The notes under the pieces: generated by a model
Databases searched by the model: none
What the model was told of the DNA's origin: nothing
What the model saw: only the letters and a program-made list of their open reading frames with translations
NCBI GenBank assembly: GCA_902826615.1
Contig: CADEFN010000010.1
Coordinates: 56,161-120,160, forward strand
From: an uncultured Gemmatimonadota bacterium
GTDB taxonomy: Bacteria; Gemmatimonadota; Gemmatimonadetes; Gemmatimonadales; Gemmatimonadaceae
Direction of reading: 5' to 3'
Length of the DNA: 64,000 nt
Part shown: in pieces, positions 61,813-64,000 of the stretch
Layout: every line of letters starts with the position of its first letter
How positions within the stretch are numbered: position 1 is the first letter of the stretch
Position numbers and translations under genes: made by a program

Positions 61813-62475
61813 ATGAAGGGCCAATTGATTCGCAGTCTCGTTGCCGTGGTCGTCGGCACGTCGGTCGTCCCTCAGGCGGTGGCGCAAGTCGCCACCGCCA
61901 ACGGGGAGGCGCAACACTGGTTGGTAGCGCTAGGCGCCAATCCGTATGAGCTGGACCTGAGCACACGAGACCCCGGAGTCCGGGGGGAAGTGGTAGCGAT
62001 GGCGGGGCGCCAAGTGTGGCGTGCGCGAGGAGGGAACGTCGCGGCAAGGCTGTTCGGGACCTTGGGTTCAGACCTACCGCGCGGCGTGGACGTCTCATCG
62101 GCCAACTGTAGGGAGTGCAAGTTCACCTATACTCGCCGGTACGCGTCCTTAGGGTTGGTGGCCACCATGGGCATGGCACCTCGTAGTGGATGGAGTGCCT
62201 ATGTGTTGGCTGGGCCAAGCGCCCACGTTTCCAGGACGGGCGGATCTCAGTCGGGAGGCGCCTTCACCAGCGCAGAGCTCGAGAAGGCTCCGCTACCAGA
62301 GTCGCAGACGCGTTGGTCCCTCGGCGTCAGTACGGGAGTCGGCGTTGGCATGCCGCTCGCTGGTGGCCGACTGTTCATCGAGCAGTGGCTGCAGGCTCCT
62401 GGAGCGCTAAGCCGGGATCCGAGGGCACGTGATGACAATGTCGGCACACCGCTGATGGTTGGCTTCCGGTTCTAA
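61813..62475 (+). CDS. exported outer-membrane-like protein
   Basis: 220 aa. Signal MKGQLIRSLVAVVVGTSVVPQAVAQ. The rest alternates Gly/aromatic strands (ARLFGTLGSDL, YASLGLVATMGMAPRSGWSAYVLAGPSAHVS, RWSLGVSTGVGVGMPL) and ends LMVGFRF, with the terminal Phe typical of outer-membrane beta-barrels. AAGGAG at 61801-61806 favours ATG 61813 over the ATG at 61807, which would touch the ribosome site. It shares the cassette with the preceding gene. Confidence 0.75.
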   Translation: MKGQLIRSLVAVVVGTSVVPQAVAQVATANGEAQHWLVALGANPYELDLSTRDPGVRGEVVAMAGRQVWRARGGNVAARLFGTLGSDLPRGVDVSSANCRECKFTYTRRYASLGLVATMGMAPRSGWSAYVLAGPSAHVSRTGGSQSGGAFTSAELEKAPLPESQTRWSLGVSTGVGVGMPLAGGRLFIEQWLQAPGALSRDPRARDDNVGTPLMVGFRF

Positions 62476-62504
62476 ACCCGGGTGTCGGCTTTCTAGGAAG
62501 GTCG

Positions 62505-62536
62505 AAAGGACAGGGTCTCCTGGGACCCTATCCTTT
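62505..62536 (+). terminator. terminator-like hairpin after the cassette 4 genes
   Basis: AAAGGACAGGGTC (62505-62517) pairs with GACCCTATCCTTT (62524-62536) with one C-A mismatch, followed by CTCTTGG. The T-run is weak, so efficiency is unsure. It sits 30 bases after the stop, inside the cassette and before attC 4. Confidence 0.55.
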
Positions 62537-62639
62537 CTCTTGGTCACCGCGGAGATGTTCGGCGGAACTCCAGGACGAGATAGAGCTTGCCCTGAACGAC
62601 GCCTTGCCGACACTCGAGGGAATGCACCCGTCGTGGACC

Positions 62640-62780
62640 GGCTAACGTTTCCCGTTCACTTGCGGACCGGGTTAACAAAAGGTCGACCCGCCCGGGCCGC
62701 CTCTTTGAATAGTCTACCTCGGCCCGGGCGGGTCGGCCAGACCCCGAACAAGGTCCGCCAAGTGCAACGGGTTGTTAGGC
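62640..62780 (+). other. attC site 4
   Basis: 141 bp. Left core GGCTAAC (62640-62646), right core GTTAGGC (62774-62780). L''-like CGTTCACTTGCGGACC, unpaired GTTAACAAAA, stem GACCCGCCCGGGCC pairing with GGCCCGGGCGGGTC, right box GGTCCGCCAAGTGCAACGGG. The deviant left core GGCTAAC is complementary to the TTAGCC that begins this same cassette at 60359, which fixes the cassette limits. Confidence 0.92.
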
Positions 62781-62796
62781 TGTGCTTGCGCTCCCC

Positions 62797-63309
62797 TCAC
62801 GGCCGCGACGTCGGCCTGACCGTCAATGGGAGCACCGGCACCCGGAGCGCCCCACCGCGGCCGGTCCCCCGCTCGCCCGTTGCATAGCCGTCACTCACGT
62901 CAACCACATAGACGCCTGGGCCGCAGTCGCTCAGATACGCGAGCGGCCAGTTGACGTGATGTGTGGCCTCGGCGTGCGGGGCGACGCGGACCACGATTTG
63001 GCCGAGGAGATACACCCCGTTGTAGGTGCACGCCGCCCGCCCACTCGTGTCACGCACGACGAAGGAGACGTCGGTCGTGGTCCACGACATCCAAATCGGT
63101 CGAGGTCCGTTGTTCCGGATGACGCGGCGGATGCGCAACGTATCCTGCGGTGTCAGCACGGAGTCCACGAGCCATGCCTGCATCTCGACCCGTGAGGGGG
63201 CCAGCCATCGGGGCAATCGGGCGCAGGCTGCGCCCCCAACTCCTCCCATTGCCAGGACGAGTCGCCACCACGTACGCCGCACTACAAGGTGTCGTCCGCT
63301 CCCGGCCAT
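62797..63309 (-). CDS. putative lipoprotein in cassette 5, opposite to array polarity
   Basis: 170 aa. Signal VRRTWWRLVLAMGGVGGAAC with a lipobox. The mature part TLRIRRVIRNNGPRPIWMSWTTTDVSFVVRDTSGRAACTYNGV looks like an Ig-like beta-sandwich of the BsuPI/DUF4115 sort, ending in a Gly/Arg-rich tail. It lies on the minus strand, with its 3' end next to attC 4. Function unknown. Bases 63310-63509 contain nothing convincing. Confidence 0.65.
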   Translation of the reverse strand: MAGSGRHLVVRRTWWRLVLAMGGVGGAACARLPRWLAPSRVEMQAWLVDSVLTPQDTLRIRRVIRNNGPRPIWMSWTTTDVSFVVRDTSGRAACTYNGVYLLGQIVVRVAPHAEATHHVNWPLAYLSDCGPGVYVVDVSDGYATGERGTGRGGALRVPVLPLTVRPTSRP

Positions 63310-63509
63310 TCCTGCCTCGCATGTTCCACCCGATTGCCCCCAACCGTAGGCCTACGACTGGTCGCATTCAGGGTGCGCCAGCGCGTGCTACCCGACAACG
63401 GTCTTGCGGTTCCGCTACGCAGTCGCGGGTGCGTTGACGGCTCGGCCCGACTCCTCCGCCGTCGGCACGGCACACCACAGCCACGATACCGCGCAGTCGT
63501 CTCGCAACA

Positions 63510-63705
63510 GCCTAACGTGTAAGGGTCGCTTGCCGGCGCGCCGGCACCGCCCCGAGCGCCCAATCATATAGAAGCGGCTGGCGCCCCAAAACCGCCGCCC
63601 CTCAAGATTGCACCGTCCACTGGGGGGCGCCAGCCGCCGACCGTCGGGCGCGGTGCCGAACGCCGTTCGTTGGGCGCGCCGGTCAAGCGCACCCTGGTGT
63701 TAGGC
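63510..63705 (+). other. attC-like site 5, long variant
   Basis: 196 bp. Cores GCCTAAC (63510-63516) and GTTAGGC (63699-63705). Arms pair as GGGTCGCTTGCCGGCGCGCC with GGCGCGCCGGTCAAGCGCACC (imperfect), then GGCACCGC with GCGGTGCC, then GCGGCTGGCGCCCC with GGGGCGCCAGCCGC. The internal stem differs from sites 1-4 and there is no AACAAAG segment, so it is a different attC type. Confidence 0.75.
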
Positions 63706-63989
63706 AGGCCCATCGCCCACACGGGGCTTCGCGACGGGCACCTGCATCGGGCGGCGACCGCAGTCCCGCGCGTGGGCACCGCGCCCGGCTGGCCGTGGGG
63801 TGGGGGCGACGACGGCGCGCGAAAGAGTCAACGGAGCCGCGGTGGCCCCAACGGCCGTCTGCCGACCACCTCGCCGCTCCCTGGAGGCCACCGCGGTCAT
63901 CAAACGGCAGACATGAGGTGCGCGGGCACCACCCCAAAAGAGTAAGGGCAGTCGGAGACCATGCCCGTGTCAGTCCTGTGAGGAACTCT
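63706..63989. other. cassette 6 body, no recognised gene
   Basis: 284 bp between two attC sites. Frames on both strands are open but low-complexity Arg/Pro/Gly and not gene-like. An 11-bp perfect inverted repeat CCGCGGTGGCC (63837-63847) and GGCCACCGCGG (63886-63896) and a second pair GTCTGCCG (63857-63864) and CGGCAGAC (63905-63912) interlock, suggesting RNA structure rather than protein. Confidence 0.45.
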
Positions 63990-64000
63990 GCCTAACGTGT
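63990..64000 (+). other. start of attC site 6 (cut by window end)
   Basis: GCCTAACGTGT, identical to the first 11 bases of attC 5, at the very end of the window. Its left core complements the TTAGGC starting cassette 6. Confidence 0.7.

Larger units (their letters stand above)
58341..64000 (+). mobile_element. integron gene-cassette array (five complete attC sites, integrase not seen)
   Basis: Five complete attC-like sites plus the start of a sixth, regularly separated by 0.3-2.4 kb. Cassettes, cut at G^TTAGGC: 58469-59630 (Rhs-CT and partner), 59631-60358 (membrane protein), 60359-62774 (two exported proteins), 62775-63699 (lipoprotein), 63700 to beyond the window. The L''-like box after the left core of the first four sites gives the polarity left to right, so an integrase would be expected at the left, where none exists in this window. 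The array is either CALIN-like or continues with its integrase displaced. Confidence 0.85.

Noticed and set aside
63289..63522. Plus-strand frame of 77 codons in cassette 5
   Set aside because: Runs into attC 5, no ribosome site, Arg-rich low-complexity translation.
63683..63995. Several overlapping open frames in cassette 6
   Set aside because: All six-frame translations look alike (Arg/Pro/Gly-rich) with no signal or motif, so none was called.
1..64000. tRNA, rRNA, CRISPR arrays, insertion sequences, prophage, integrase
   Set aside because: Looked for on both strands; no cloverleaf, repeat-spacer pattern, transposase or tyrosine recombinase motif was recognised. Short RNA genes could have been missed by eye.

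Overview
All calls were made by eye, without database searches. The DNA is GC-rich and densely coded. It has many short intergenic gaps and ATGA/GTGA gene overlaps, and an unusual number of exported scavenging enzymes: two S9 peptidases, a CocE/X-Pro peptidase, three amidohydrolase genes, BNR-repeat proteins, a quinoprotein dehydrogenase with an inserted cytochrome c, and lipoproteins. Signal peptides, lipoboxes and c-type cytochromes indicate a Gram-negative, respiring heterotroph. The gene content resembles Gemmatimonadota (Gemmatimonadaceae); that assignment is an inference from gene style, not from a marker gene.

Layout. 0-1.7 kb: the end of a peptide/nickel-type ABC importer (two permeases). 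1.7-3.3 kb: DUF937 protein, dodecin, LysM protein and a lipoprotein. 3.2-7.4 kb: GH38 mannosidase, Mn-type superoxide dismutase and a vapBC-type toxin-antitoxin pair. 7.4-16.8 kb: arginine decarboxylase, diheme cytochrome, SDR protein, S9 peptidase, MBL-rhodanese protein and DUF502 protein. 16.8-21.2 kb: a TrpF-like protein, then an operon of amidohydrolase, CxCC beta-propeller lipoprotein, TlpA thioredoxin and DJ-1/PfpI protein. 21.2-29.7 kb: YceI, a large BNR-repeat protein, CocE hydrolase and PQQ dehydrogenase. 29.8-38.4 kb: small proteins, a cyclase-repeat protein with a Tat-exported asparaginase-like enzyme, and a LytS/LytTR two-component pair. 38.5-53.5 kb: MacB-type permease, glycosyltransferase, ABC-F ATPase, second S9 peptidase, a TPR hybrid histidine kinase and an exported HpcH/HpaI-like protein. 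53.7-58.1 kb: two consecutive amidohydrolase genes, one of them a tandem fusion.

From about 58.3 kb to the window end the DNA changes character. It becomes a string of integron attC recombination sites separating gene cassettes: five complete sites and the start of a sixth. The sites carry GCCTAAC...GTTAGGC core boxes, long imperfect hairpins and a shared internal stem. No integrase gene lies at the left end where the site polarity predicts one, so within this window it looks like a cluster of attC sites lacking an integrase (CALIN) or part of a longer sedentary integron. The first complete cassette carries the conserved end of an Rhs core fused to a variable C-terminal domain, followed with a 4-base overlap by a small gene that looks like its immunity partner. 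The other cassettes carry secreted or membrane proteins of unknown function, two of them on the strand opposite to the array.

A second pattern spans the whole window. The octamer CGTTAGGC, which is the attC core plus one base, occurs repeatedly inside ordinary genes, and most TTA leucine codons I found sit in it.
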